From: Platerodrilus igneus
Lineage: Eukaryota > Arthropoda > Insecta > Coleoptera > Lycidae
Assembly (NCBI GenBank): GCA_036346225.1
Contig: JARFIW010000500.1
Coordinates: 124,001 to 188,000 of the forward strand
Reading direction: 5' to 3'
Length of the DNA: 64,000 bases
The notes beneath the pieces were generated by a model. That model was not told the DNA's origin. It did not search any database and saw only the letters and a program-made list of their open reading frames with translations. Below are positions 21,574-33,330 of this stretch, piece by piece (the first letter of the stretch is position 1; each line of letters opens with the position of its first letter). A program made the position numbers and the translations under genes.

Positions 21574-21970
21574 GTACAGTGTGTCCATTTTTGGACACTT
21601 TTACAAGGTATCTCGCTTATTTTTAAAGATAGAGGGTTGCGGTTTTCGCGACACTTTGCTCTTTTTTTGTAAAACTAAACATGCCGCCAACAAAATTTTC
21701 ATAGCCCTCTTTGTTTTTGTGATACAGGGTGAAATTGAAAATTATCACGTTTGGGACATTCCCCGTATTTTGGTAATTTTTTGACTTATTACAGAGGTGA
21801 TAAGGTATTCTTATAGAACTTTTTCTGTAGAATCCAGTGGCGTAGATTGTTTCTTTCCTCCGCCATCCGTCTTTTAATTATGAAGCAAGCATATGATTTT
21901 TTAAATAGGACACCCTATATATTTTTAACTAATTAAATTAAACATTTTTTGGGCTTTTCAAAAATATATA
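21574..21970 (+). repeat. ~400-bp dispersed repeat R400, forward copy
   Basis: Begins GTACAGTGTGTCCATTTTT and ends TTTTCAAAAATATATA. An inverted, diverged copy spans 26209-26602. It carries insect MITE-like phrases such as ACAGGGTGAAATTG and GGACACCCTATATA, but no coding capacity. Confidence 0.7.
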
Positions 21971-22329
21971 ATAATTTATATTTATTTTGTAAAATAGCTG
22001 AATAAACTACACTGTTCTCAAAATTAATATGTTATTTAATAGTAGGCCATGGAAACAGTAAATTTTTAGCCAGGGCATTAATGAAACAAAAGAAAATAAT
22101 TTGTCAATGGTCAGATTACTTGTCAAAATAATATTTAAGATTGACTTAAAAAGTTTAAAATTTGTGTTTTCTTTTAAAAAATGGCTAGAATGGGAGTATA
22201 TCAGAACTTTGAAAAGTATGATATGTTATGTTGCTACATACAATTCAATGAAAATGCGCATCAGGCCTCAGAACTATATTTTAACAGGTAAAGTTTTCTT
22301 CATTTAATGCCTAAGTATTTTTTATCATT
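21971..22329. other. Unassigned AT-rich DNA
   Basis: No gene; an open frame at 22101-22307 has no domain. Confidence 0.35.
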
Positions 22330-22985
22330 GTGCGTCTTTATACTTATTATAGATATCCGGAAAGAAGACAACCTTTCTTGGATAGGTTTTCTATACTAGA
22401 AAATAATTTAATTAATCATGGATCATTGACGCGATCAAGAGTAAAATCCTACAGTAAGGAAAATCAAGAAATTGATGAGACCAATGTTTTAGCCGTCGTA
22501 GAGACAACTCCTTCAATCTCGTGTAGCGGCATTGAGGCAGAAGTCGGAGTAATCAAGAGTAGGGTACAGAAGATATTAAAAAAATTTAAGTTCAGACCCT
22601 AGAAAACACTAATCATGCAGCACTTACACCCTGGAGATGCTGAACGTCGCGTAATTGTTTGTAAATGATATTTACAACAATTTCAAATAAACAGAAATGT
22701 TGCTCGTTCAGTAATATGGTCCGATGGGGCTTATTTTTTCAAGTGCTGTTATTTTTAACAGACATAATACTAGACATTGGTATCAAGAAAATCATCATCT
22801 TGTATTTGAGAGCGAGCAGCAGGGTAGGTTCGGCTTCAGCGTCGTATGTTTTATTTTGGATCAATAAATAGCATTTAGAATTTATGAAGGAAGTCTTATA
22901 GGAGACCGATACCTAGAAATTTTGCAAGATGTAGTAACTGAATTCATAGATAATGTACTACTTGAAGTGATCTGTGGTATCTATA
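22330..22985 (+). pseudogene. Mariner-like transposase remnant 2
   Basis: N-terminal DNA-binding part of a mariner/IS630-type transposase: PERRQPFLDRFSILENNL, then a helix-turn-helix IEAEVGVIKSRVQKILKKFKF (about 22530-22598). After a stop come LHPGDAERRV, an SVIWSDGAYF block containing the position of the first catalytic Asp (about 22708-22732), and GDRYLEILQD-like remains to about 22960. The expected GDxxxxH block with the second Asp is absent. It is a different family from remnant 1 by sequence. Truncated and full of stops. Confidence 0.72.
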
Positions 22986-23002
22986 AGTCGATTTCTCATT
23001 GT

Positions 23003-24007
23003 TTGATAATTATTAAAAATATTATAGTGTACAATTCGATATTTGAAGGTATTTGTTAAAATAGCTCAGTAACCACTTGCAAGTTTCTGAACGCATTCCG
23101 TTATGTCAGAGTTTATGTTATAATGGGCGCATGGTTAGAGGGTCAAGCGAGTCGACAGTGTTGAAAGGACTTTGTTTTGAGATCTCAAGATGGATGGTTG
23201 AAACATTCCACTTGGCGGTTTTAATTAAAGGAAATGTTTTTAAGTTTCTAATGTAGTGGTTATTTAAGGTAATCTGATTACATTTTGTAATCGGAGCGTT
23301 GTTTTGAATGTGATGATACTTATTGTAAAATCGTTAGTTATTTAATCATTGAAGGAAATATTTGTGTTACCTGTTGCTTTTGGCTTAGAATTTGATGCCC
23401 GTTGTTTTATGTATAAAGGTGTGTTGTTTGGTTTAACAACCGAAAACTAATATTTATTTATTTGAATTGTTTATTTAGTATCTAACTCAGAGTAAAACTA
23501 ATATTTGTTTATTTGAAATAATGTTTATTTAGTATTTAATACAGAGTTGTAACTCCAATTGCATTGCACTTGTTGCAGAATCAATAGTAAATGTACCCTT
23601 ACTGTGAATGTACGAGCAATTTGTACCATCATCCTTCGATATATTAAATCAAATTATTAGGCAAGCTTGAACATAAACAGTATTATATTACTGTTATATT
23701 TGTTTTGGTTTTAAGATAGAAATTGAATTAACTATTTTTTGGTTGTAATTTGTAATGCCACGATGGGTTTAATTTTTCAAAAGGCACGTTTTAACCGATG
23801 CAATCATAATGAATAATTTTTAACATTTGTTTACTATATTTAATACATTTAACTAACATGCACTTATATAAAGATTTAGCGCTTGAATCTCAGCTTGTTT
23901 TAATGCTGTAGAATTTTGTATATGTATTTGCTGCCAACATATTTTGTATTTGTTTGATATTTGTGATGCATTTGACATTTTATTAATGTGTAATTGTTTT
24001 ATTTCAG
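23003..24007 (+). repeat. 1-kb non-coding dispersed repeat R1000, copy 1
   Basis: Shares TTGATAATTATT at its left end and TTTTATTTCAG at its right end with 42546-43608, and aligns along nearly the whole length with substitutions and a ~50-bp gap. Internally it holds two ~52-bp tandem units (AAAACTAATATTTRTTTATT, 23445-23549). No reading frame. It directly abuts LINE C sequence at 24008. Confidence 0.75.
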
Positions 24008-24725
24008 AGTTAGAAGCTGCTCTTAATGAAATGGAAGCAGTTCTAATAGAGAGATGTGGTATGAAAATTAACAAAAATATAACTAAAGTTCTAGTGTGTA
24101 AAAGAGAGGGATATAAATTGAAAATAAGAATACAAATAGATAACGAGAACTTACAAGAGGTTAAGGATTTCTGCTACCTAGGAAGTTAAATAACGCAAGA
24201 TAAGAAAAGATATAAAAAGATATAAAACAAAGATTAGCACAAGGTCGTGCTACATTTAACAAGAAAAAGCAACTACTGTGCTCAAAGACCACAAACATAG
24301 AAACAAGGAAAAGATTGCTCCAAACATATGCGTGGAGCACAGCACTGTATGGCTGTAAAACCTGGACAGTAGGAGAAGCAGATAAGAAAAAGGTAGAAGC
24401 CTTTGAAATGTGGTGCTACAGACGTATGATGAAGATATCATGAACAGAGGAAGTTAAGAACAAAGAGGTACTAGAAATGGTAGGGGAAGAAAGAAGTATG
24501 TGGAAAACAGTAAAAAATAGGAGAGATAGGATGATATGCCACATACTACGACATAAGGGAATAGTGAGGAATATATTAGAAGTAGAAGTAGACCTAGGTT
24601 AGACTACTGCACACAGATAGTGAAAGATGTAGGCTGTGAGAATTTCAAGGAAATGTGTAGGCTAGCTCAGAATAGAAATCAATAGAGGTACGCTCCCAAC
24701 CTGTAGCAAGATGGAAAACTAATGA
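24008..24725 (+). pseudogene. RTE-like LINE C, copy 1, C-terminal RT end
   Basis: C-terminal part of a LINE pol seen widely in arthropod genomes. The order is: GMKINKNITKVLV; VKDFCYLGS; RKRLLQTYAWSTALYGCKTWT (24303-24368); EAFEMWCYRRMMKIS; and a final RRDRMICHILRH. Stops near 24189, 24441 and 24605 break it. The catalytic RT core is absent. The family call (RTE-like) rests on these motifs and on GAT-repeat 3' tails seen in other copies here. Confidence 0.8.
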
Positions 24726-24739
24726 CAAAAATAATAACT

Positions 24740-25575
24740 GTACTTAAGCATGGTGATTACTATAAACAACTACAGATATTAGTTTTGCAATACTCTCAAC
24801 TAATGTTACTTGTGCAAAAGGATTTACTGGAAAACTATTAATACGAAAATGTCTAAGTGTTGGGGGATCCTTGGCAGCCACAAGCTGCTTAACCCCCTTC
24901 ACATACCACTGAATCTCGATGAAATAGGGCATATAATTAGAAAACAATAGAAGGGAATCGAGCTGTATATAGGCTGTTGTGAGAATTACAGGGAACTGGG
25001 TAGGCTAGCTCAGAACATAAATAAGTTGAGGTACAAGTCCAACCAGTTTCAAGACGTAAAACCCAATGACGAAAAAAAATAAGTGCTCTTAAATCTGATG
25101 ATTATTATAAACAACTACAGGTGTTGGTTGTGAAATATTTTCAACTAATGTTGATTGTGTGAAAGGATAAATTGGAAAACTATTAGTTCGACAAAGGTTC
25201 AAGTGCTGGGGGGAACTTGGCAGCCAAAGACTGGTTACCCCCTCTTCATATATCTTACATGTAATTTTCCAATGCTCCACCCGAAGGTACTACATTGGCC
25301 AGGAAGCGAGTTTTTTTTTTACCTGGAAAATTTGGAATTTTGTCGAACCCTTGCCGTTCCAAGCAAGGTAGGGATCATTTTTAACGTGCGTGACAACACT
25401 CACACACGGGACCTCCATTTTACCTCTCATCTGAACGAGGGTGTATTTTTGTGAAAAATGCTCGCCTAACATTTTTTAAGCGGACCGTGTCGGATTTGAA
25501 CCCGGGACCTTGGGCGTAGTAGTCACACACATACCACTACGCCACGGAGCCGCCTCCCCTTCACATACCACTGAA
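24740..25575 (+). repeat. Tandem ~345-bp units of LINE C 3' end, split by a SINE
   Basis: AACAACTACAG...CAACTAATGTT...TTGGCAGCCA...CTTCACATACCACTGAAT occurs near 24760 and again near 25105. The second unit is interrupted by the SINE at 25251-25554 and resumes at 25555. Between units lie repeats of the LINE 3' sequence GTAGGCTAGCTCAGAA. No coding. Confidence 0.65.
25251..25554 (-). repeat. tRNA-derived SINE, copy 1 (fullest)
   Basis: On the minus strand it opens with a tRNA-like head containing an A box TGGCGTAGTGG and a B box GGGTTCAAATCC. The body contains CCTCGTTCAGATGAGAGG, GGAGGTCCCGTGTGTGAG and GCACGTTAAAAATGATCCC. It ends in TGGCCAATGTAGTACCTTCG and a short unique tail. Imperfect 13-bp target duplications (CCCCCTCTTCATA, 25238-25250; TCCCCTTCACATA, 25555-25567) flank it. 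Copies 2 and 3 are at 47298-47578 and 29717-29797. Confidence 0.85.
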
Positions 25576-26210
25576 TATCAGGGAAATAGGGTATAAACTG
25601 TAAAACAATAGAAGGTGACCGAACTACATCAAACAAGAAAGACCAGCAGCTATGTTCAAAGACAGTGCACATAGATACAAGAAGAAAACTGTTCAAAGCA
25701 TAGTGTGGAGCACAGCACAGTACATCTATAAAATAGGAGCAGTAGGTATAGCAGACAGAAAGAGATAGAAGCCTTCTGGAATGTTGTGCTTCAGATGTAT
25801 GAGGATGGTAGCATGGGCAGACAAAGTTAATAACAAATGGGTTGTAGAAATAGTAAAGGAATAACGATATCTGTGAAAAACGAAAAAATAGGAGAAATAG
25901 AAACACAGGATACGTTCTAAGGCATTTCTGGGGAATAGTAAGGGATATATTACAAGCAGAGATAGGAAAAGATAGGTAGGGGTAGACCGAGATGACTTTC
26001 GCACATAGTTTCTGCATTTTATTAGGAATGTGAGTGAATTTTTGGAATGCGAAAGTTTTAGGTTTAGAACATTTAGAACATTTCGCACATAGATAGTAAT
26101 AGATGCAAACTGCGCAAATTTCAGCGAAATGTGTAGGTTGGTTCAGACTAGAAAACAATGAGGGTACGCGTCCAACCAGTTCTAGGACTGAAGACCTAAT
26201 GATGATGATA
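25576..26210 (+). pseudogene. RTE-like LINE C, copy 2, 3' end
   Basis: A second, more decayed copy of the same C-terminal RT segment as 24230-24725 (CTATGTTCAAAGACAGT, AGTGTGGAGCACAGCACAG, GAAGCCTTCTGGAATG). It ends with GATGATGATGATA at 26199-26210, the trinucleotide tail typical of RTE-type LINEs. Not coding. Confidence 0.75.
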
Positions 26211-26602
26211 TATTTTTGAAAAGCCCAAAAAATGCTTAATTTAATTAGTTAAAAATATATAGGTTATCCTATTTAAAAAATCATGCTTGTTTCATAATTA
26301 AAAGACGGATGGCGTAAGAAAGAAACAAACTACGCCACTGGGTTCTACAGAAAAAGTTCTATAAGAATATCTTATCACCTCTGTAATAAGTTAAAAAGCA
26401 ACCGAGATACGGGGAATGTCCCTAAAGTGATAATTTTCAATTTCACCCTGTATTTAAAAACAAAGAGGGTTATGAAAATTTTGTTGGCGGCATGTTTAGT
26501 TTTACAAAAAAAAAGAGTGCAGTGTCGCGAAAACCGCGACCCTTTATCTTTAAAAATAAGCGAGATACCTTGTAAAAGTGTCGAAAAATGGACACCTTGT
26601 AC
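26209..26602 (-). repeat. ~400-bp dispersed repeat R400, inverted copy
   Basis: Reverse complement of 21574-21970, with small indels, ending in a GTAC-containing terminus near 26602. It starts immediately after the GAT tail of LINE C copy 2. Confidence 0.7.
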
Positions 26603-29600
26603 TTGCACCCCATGTGGTTAATTAAAAATATAGTATTAGAAAGATTAATGCAGCATACAATATAATCAACCTTTAAAAATACCCTAAACTGTTTACCTTA
26701 CTTAGGTCCCATATGCATTAAATTGTGGTCATACGTTCTTAGGGGTGAACAATTATATAACGATTCCCCACATCATTCTCAGCTATTTGTAATTATCTAT
26801 TATGAAAGTTTACAAACCTCGTAAATTTTCGTTTCCTGGCGCATCATCTCTGCGCACGTAGCGGATATCGTGAATATATTCTAGAAAAAAAAGGTACTTT
26901 AATTGTTTATAAAAATACAAGTGATATAACAGTTTGCAAAAAAGTTAAAAATCACTACATCTTATTCAGTTTGATTAGGCTATAAATAATTAAATCGTCT
27001 ACATTGGCACAGAAATAGTTAAATTATGTATTCATATGCTTACAGTATTCAGACCCTGAAATTAATGTTGTAATTTGCAACTAGTACACACATACACACC
27101 TTATGATGATTACACTATTTCAATTAAATTGTGTAACCTTTGATAGCTTTCATTTTTAATTCTATTTAAGGATTTATTTTGACACACTTTGGCGAAGAAA
27201 TTACATTAATAACTTTTCTAGATTGAAGATACTATTTATATGTTAACACACCTACATTATGAAGAATTTCCTGTAAAGTATTGAAAAACCTCAATTATGT
27301 AGTGGTTATGAAATTAAAGAGGAAATAGTACTCAGAAAAAAAGTTTAAAGTAGTAGAGAAACCACTTTTATTAATGGATGATGATTCAGTAGTTTAGTGG
27401 TACCACAATAATTTACCTTGAGCATATCTAATTGAATAACATTGTTTATAGATTTGTGGTCAAAGCATGAAAGTCAATGTTGCCTCAAGAATTTTAAAAA
27501 ACTCGTCTAAACGACTTTAGGGGAAATGTAAATGTGTTTGCTTTGCGAAGGTAATGATTAAGATTAGGATAACAACATATTTATATGTTTAAAACTTTAA
27601 ACTGTTTAACTTATACAAAATACTAATATTCAAACAAGTTCTTCCAGTGTTAGAATAGTTGCCCGGTGGCCTTCTAGCCGTATATCTGTTTAGATAAACA
27701 CTCTTAAATACAGTAAATAGTAAGGTCTAAGGCAGGACAGGACCACTACGGGGTCAAAATTCGCCACGTGCCGCTCAATACTTTGGTGCCCTCTAACTAA
27801 TGAGTTGGAGTACACAAATGTGAGATCCTTTAAACAGTTAATTATTAATTAAAATAAACTATCCAATGTATACTTTGTCACCGCTGATGGTAAACCAGAA
27901 ATAGAACGATAGGTAATTGGTCCCTGTTGTTACGATGGCAGAAAGGAAGGGTGGCTTGCTCAGCCAGGAGGTCGTGGGCTGACGGCTTCGACTAAGGACC
28001 AGAATGGCGAAGCTCGAAGAGTAAGGGCGCCAGAGTCTTGCCACAAAGAAAATATAGAACCGTGACTCAAAGGTTCCAACTCATACACAAGTTCCCAAAT
28101 ACCATATCCAAGCAGCACAAAGCGGCACAATCGTCACGCGCTAACTCAAAACAATAATAAAAATAATAATCAAGGAACACGTATAATATTTACTTGGCAC
28201 AAATACAGGTGACACAATGCACAAAAAAAGAGACAATAAAGTGATGCGTGGAGACCCACGAACGGCTCGGTACATACACGGGGTACCGCAAAATAGGTGA
28301 ATGAATAAGTTGTAACTAACGCAAGTTAAAACGCGACGAAAGGCATGCCGCTCATCCGTTATATAAAGGCGCGGAGATAAATAATCTCTAAAATTTATAA
28401 ATATATCGCGTTCGTTGGTGGATCTTTTACAAAACAAAATATCGTAGCATAAAAATAAACCTGAAAAATAAGACAAAATACATAGCATATAAATCTGGTG
28501 AAATTAATAGTAAAGCAGATCACAAAAAAAAGTATAAACACACTGTAGGTCACAATTGTTACTACAAAACTTCGGTATCTAAAGAAAAGTACACACAATA
28601 GTTCGCCTGAATAGTGATTAAACATGTAAACACCGAAGGGAAAGCAAAAGAATTTATCAAACGTTACTTCTAATTTCCAAAAATGTAAAAATATAACTTT
28701 TGTTGTGATAAAACTGAATTTTGTAATAATTAAAGCGTAAATAAATTTAGCTGATAGCGTAGTTTAAATTGGTTGTTGAGGCGATACCAAAAAAAACAGG
28801 TATTAAAGTAAACATGTATACGACCTTCGAGATCCAGGTGTCCTGAGTACTCTTAGTAGTAGCAACACAGCTCTGGGCTCGATAATCGGCGGGGCGACTA
28901 TTGCTTCCTTCCAGAACAGCAAATTTAAATTTGTAAACAAAAGCAAGGAACACGCAGGAACGGTGATCGAAAGCAAAAACAAAAGGTACTACTAAAAGTA
29001 GTACCGACGGCAGTCTAAAGCAGGTAGTACTAAAAGATGGTACATAAAACCGAAGAAGAAGGCCACTAAAATGAGAGAAAAATAATTAGAATACCAATAC
29101 TGTACCTAAATAATTACGTACGTTGGACGGCCTTATCGCAAAAGCGAAGAGTCGGAGACGCAAATAAATTCCACAAACGGAAGTGGACAAACGCCACTAA
29201 CTTCTGTCGTATAATTACAGGTCCTCCCCAAGGAGATGCTAAAACAAATGCTCAATACGCACGTATAAAATTATACAACAAAACCAAGATCGTTCACTTT
29301 ACTCTTTTACAAGCTTCAAACAAACAATGAATATCAACATCATGCACACTACACCTGCTAGATAAGATAATCGACCCATTCAGAAATAGAAATAGACAAA
29401 GAATTAAAACGAGTTGGAAATTAACCTCGAGAACCGGATAAGATTTTACAGAAAACACAGAATAACTTCAAAACTGGAAAGCTACACGTAGCAACTTCAA
29501 ACGCACAAAGTAATGCTGAACAACTACCAACCAATGTAAGATTTTCTCAAGGAGGATATATTACGGCTAACTTTAAAGTCGTGTTCTTGAAAAATGTATT

Positions 29601-29716
29601 ATTTCACATCACAGTGACGTTTGGGCCTCTACCTGCTTCTGTTAATATCTTTTGTAGAAGTGTGATCACCGCATCATGTTTGAGGTCATTTACCCTCGGC
29701 CACGATGCCATCATCC
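26603..29716. other. Unassigned 3.1 kb
   Basis: AT-rich to about 27650, then of more even composition. Several short open frames lack domains. A minus-strand TGGCGCCC at 28025-28032 resembles the start of a primer site but matches only eight bases. 27.7-29.0 kb may be LTR or leader sequence of the decayed BEL element that follows, but I cannot show it. Confidence 0.3.
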
Positions 29717-29797
29717 ACGGACACGATCCGCTTGTCCGCTTGAAAAATGTTAAGCAAAATTTTTTACAAAAATACATCCTCGTTCGGATAAGAGCGC
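29717..29797 (+). repeat. SINE fragment, copy 3
   Basis: GGACACGATCCGC...TTGTCCGCTTGAAAAATG...CATCCTCGTTCGGATAAGAG matches the junction of tRNA head and body of the SINE at 25251-25554. It lies inside the integrase region of the decayed BEL pol. Confidence 0.6.
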
Positions 29798-31310
29798 CTT
29801 AACAGCCATGCACATAAAGAGACAAATATGTTTTCAAAACCTTAGCCCCCATTACTGCGATATAGAAGGGGCCAGCAAAATCAAAGCCCGAACTCAAAAA
29901 AGGCTTGGATTGAGTAACTCTGCACGGAGGAAGGTGACTCATAGGAGGCTGCAATGTCGTAGGATTACTCTTCCAAAAAGTCGCACACTAACTCAAACTC
30001 GACGCATGGACTGTTTATTTGAAACAATCCAAAAACGTTGAACGATAAAATCAACTATTTGAACAGCAGCGTGGAAGTATCTCAGATGAACAAAGTTGAT
30101 ATACAAATCCGTAAAGCGTCTTTTACTACGCAAAAGAGCGGAACATTTTCTGTGGAGAATAAGGGTGCGTGAGATACGCGACCACCAACCCGTAAGATTC
30201 TTTCTCTAAGAAAGGTGGATAATTTGCGCAGTCTTTTTTAGAACTGATCCGGAGTAGATGGCATCCAACTCAATAGAAAAGGGGGTATGTTGAATATATT
30301 TAATTAGGTGGTTAAAAGCGCTATGAAGTTTGAAACAGGACAAAGGTCAAGTTTATTTTGCCAACAGATTTTGTATGTTACGGACAAAGCAAAGAATCCA
30401 AGCGACATTGTGAATGATAAATTAAAAAGATGAACGATTTTCCAAATCGTTTTAATCCAAGAAGGGAATGCGACGGCAGTCAAAACAATAGAACTTTCCT
30501 CGATGAAAACTTCCGAAGAAGTAAAGAGCGGAATGAGTGAACTGTAAGTGTTGAAGGAGCTATGCAAGACAGGTGATTCCGCCTACCATAAAGAACATTG
30601 ACACATGTCGCAAGGTAGCAAACCACGTGATCCGACATCAACACAAATTTCAGTGGAAAACATATTATGCCAAGAAGCGCGAGAAGTGTTTTCTTGAATA
30701 TAAGAAATTCTATTGGCGGTGGAGAATGAATCCAAGAAAGAACAACCATGAAGTCAGACTAACAAAAAATTTTTTAAAGGTAATATGGGGATTAAAAGTT
30801 AATAGTTTCGAGGCCAAAGCGGCGACTAACAGTTCGCGTCTAGGCAAAGAGGATACGAAGCGGAGCAACATCGGACTTAGTACAAACTAAGCGAACCTCA
30901 GCGGAAGAAGAGGTAAGAAAACGAAAATAAATGACAGCACAATAGCCAGTTCAGGAGCATTCGTAAAACAATGAACTTCACACGTAGAAAATTGTGACGG
31001 AAGTAGCAAGCGTGGTAAAGCAAGTCAGAAAGAAGTAATTGGTAATTCATGCAGATATCTCTTCCACCAACGGAGTAAATTGGGAAGGGGTATCATCCCA
31101 CTCTAATTTCAAAGACCACAAACGCTGCATGTTTTACCAAAAAAGTTAGAGGATATAAGATTCGTATAGGGTCGAAAATACGGGTTAAGTTGGAAAGTAA
31201 GTTGCGGTTGGTGCAGACGGTACACTGTGGCTGAATTAGAAAACAAAAGTTATCTAAGGTGAGACTCCATTGAAGACCTAGAACTTTCAGAGACTAAGTG
31301 TCAGGATCCG
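29798..31310 (-). pseudogene. Decayed BEL/Pao pol (RT end, RNase H, integrase start)
   Basis: Minus-strand pieces in several frames, all in BEL order. They run: KVLGLQWSLTLD and RIFDPIRILYPLTFLVK (31150-31300, end of RT); LPRRELLVAAL and LTSWLFFLGFI (about 30700-30860, RNase H-like); VVLSWIHSPPP (30715-30749); and near 29868-29910 SGFDFAGPF, which holds the first catalytic Asp of the integrase. YLSLYVH and a VKAL-like stretch follow just before the SINE fragment. Stops occur every few dozen codons. It is much older than the BEL copy at 4.6-10.3 kb. No LTRs assigned. Confidence 0.72.
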
Positions 31311-32076
31311 CAAAGGAACAAGATAGTGGAAATTGTTGCGAAGCATAAACTAGACACGTGTTTCAAATTATTATTATAGTTAACTATCAAAGTTATAAAA
31401 ATTAAAGATGAACTAATTATGAAATTTACAACTTTGTGTGTATTTATTTGCAGAAATGTCATTATGTCGCTGACGTTTATATTAATGTGAGTAAGATTAA
31501 ATTTGTCGTTATCATAAAATAGATTTAGGTGACGTAGCAAGTTGAAATCTTTTGTTTTATTGCTTTACACACATAGGTGGCATTTTGTAAAAGGAACTTC
31601 ATTACACTAGCAGGACAAAATAATCAAAATCCCCCAGAAGTACTCCTCATCTAGGGGATTCTCACTAAACTACACTAGACTTCGACGAGTTGGCGTCCAT
31701 TATTTGACCGTGTTGAAAGTCTTTTATGGTAAGTGGGCAGAATAAAGAATATAACATTAAGAACTAATTACTCAAGAGGCGCCAGAGATTATTTCAGTAC
31801 GGCAATTGGTTTCGCGATCCTTTTTTAGAAAACACCACCTACCTCCTCATGAACTCCGTCGAATCCTGTACTCTCTAAATAAGCAACCACTCTCTGCCTC
31901 CAAAAACAAAATGATCCTCATCAAAAGCTATTTGCACCTGTAACGCAACTTCAAAATCCACATCTTAAATTCTCCCATTATCTTCTTACACACAACCTCC
32001 CACCTTGGCATGCATATAGACACAAGATTAAAAACTCTCTTTCACACATACACACATACGCATATGCACCTGCACG

Positions 32077-32110
<34 letters not shown>

Positions 32111-33322
32111 CCTTACAAAAGTTCCCTTCAAAACTGAAATAATTTTCAACAACTTGCACCGTACTCTTCCCCACTCAGTTCAACTCACGCGGACAACCAG
32201 AGATCATCATCCATATTATGCGATACGCTGTAGACACCTTGTTTCATCTAACTCTCCCATCCTCCAAACGCTATCTGAACGCGATGATAAATCCTTCCAG
32301 CTATGAATCTCAAGAGCATTCAGAACCACCTCCACCGCAGCCCTGCACACTTTGCTCCAAATTCTACCAATTGAAATCCATTTCCATTCCATAATTCAAA
32401 TCCGTAGCCTTAAGTGCAATCTTCCAATATACCTATTTGACATTATGATTATTATAAATTGCTACGTACCTAGACGTAGGCGGAAGAAAAGTAAACACAG
32501 GGCTATCTACCAACCGCGGAGAGTGGGGGATTCGTCTACATACCAAACAGAAACAAAAAAAACATCGCCCACAATTATCTATTAATACAAGAAAAATAAA
32601 TAAAGGATTCTGTACAAACAAACAAACAGAAAATAAATTAAGAGTAACTATTTTACAGCAAACAATTATATTATACGGACAATTTAGAAATCTAGATACG
32701 AAGTGCGCATCTCGTATTTACACAAAATAAAATTAATCTGTAGCAAATAAAAACTGAGAGTTTTTGTCAAATGTTTTTAAAATTTTACCTAATAATATTT
32801 GTAAAATAACTAATTAGTAAAGCGAATTAACGTGTGCGTTCTCTTGACACGCATCTTTAAAAATAGTACATCGCACCTGTAGAGCAATAGTAACGATTAG
32901 CGGTCACAAACAATAGTTCTCCGATATCACGTTTCTACTCCAAACGTTGATACGGAATATGCCATTGACACATACAAAAGAAAACGTGTTGCATACCTGT
33001 AGGTGTCCAGATACTTAGCTCGCAATCCGTCGGGGGGGTGAGTCAACACAAGAACGCCATGGTGGTTAGCATACATTTACTCTGCTACCATAATTGCGGT
33101 CTACGGACAAAAGTAGTTGGTCTACAGACAAGAGCAGTTGTTCTACATAAAGAAAGAACCCATTTGGCCTCCAGTTAAAAAAAGACGCAGGAAACCTTCT
33201 TAGTTGTCGAACAGAAACACGTGCATCGCTTTTGCAATACGGTGACGAATAAAATGTAGAAAATATTTCTACGTATAAACGGTAGGATCAAATTCAAGAA
33301 AATGGTTCAAACAATACAGAGA
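31311..33322. other. Unassigned 2 kb with a CA-rich microsatellite
   Basis: No domain recognised. The open frame 32010-32306 is largely an artefact of the CACACA repeat. This stretch and 37109-37250 were contiguous before the hAT insertion. Confidence 0.35.
32043..32111. repeat. (CA)n microsatellite
   Basis: Imperfect ACACAC run, with CATA and CGCA interruptions, about 70 bp. Confidence 0.9.
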
Positions 33323-33330
33323 CGAACTGC
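33323..33330. repeat. 8-bp hAT target duplication CGAACTGC, left copy
   Basis: Repeated at 37101-37108 directly outside the right terminal inverted repeat. Eight bases is diagnostic of hAT transposition. Confidence 0.92.

Noticed and set aside
25523..26158. 211-codon minus-strand open frame
   Set aside because: Antisense to decayed LINE C; hydrophobic composition is a by-product of AT-rich sequence.
28025..28032. Possible primer-binding site TGGCGCCC on the minus strand
   Set aside because: Only eight bases match tRNA-Lys and no LTR or pol is attached with confidence.
32010..32306. 98-codon plus-strand open frame with His/Thr repeats
   Set aside because: Translation of a CA microsatellite; no protein features.
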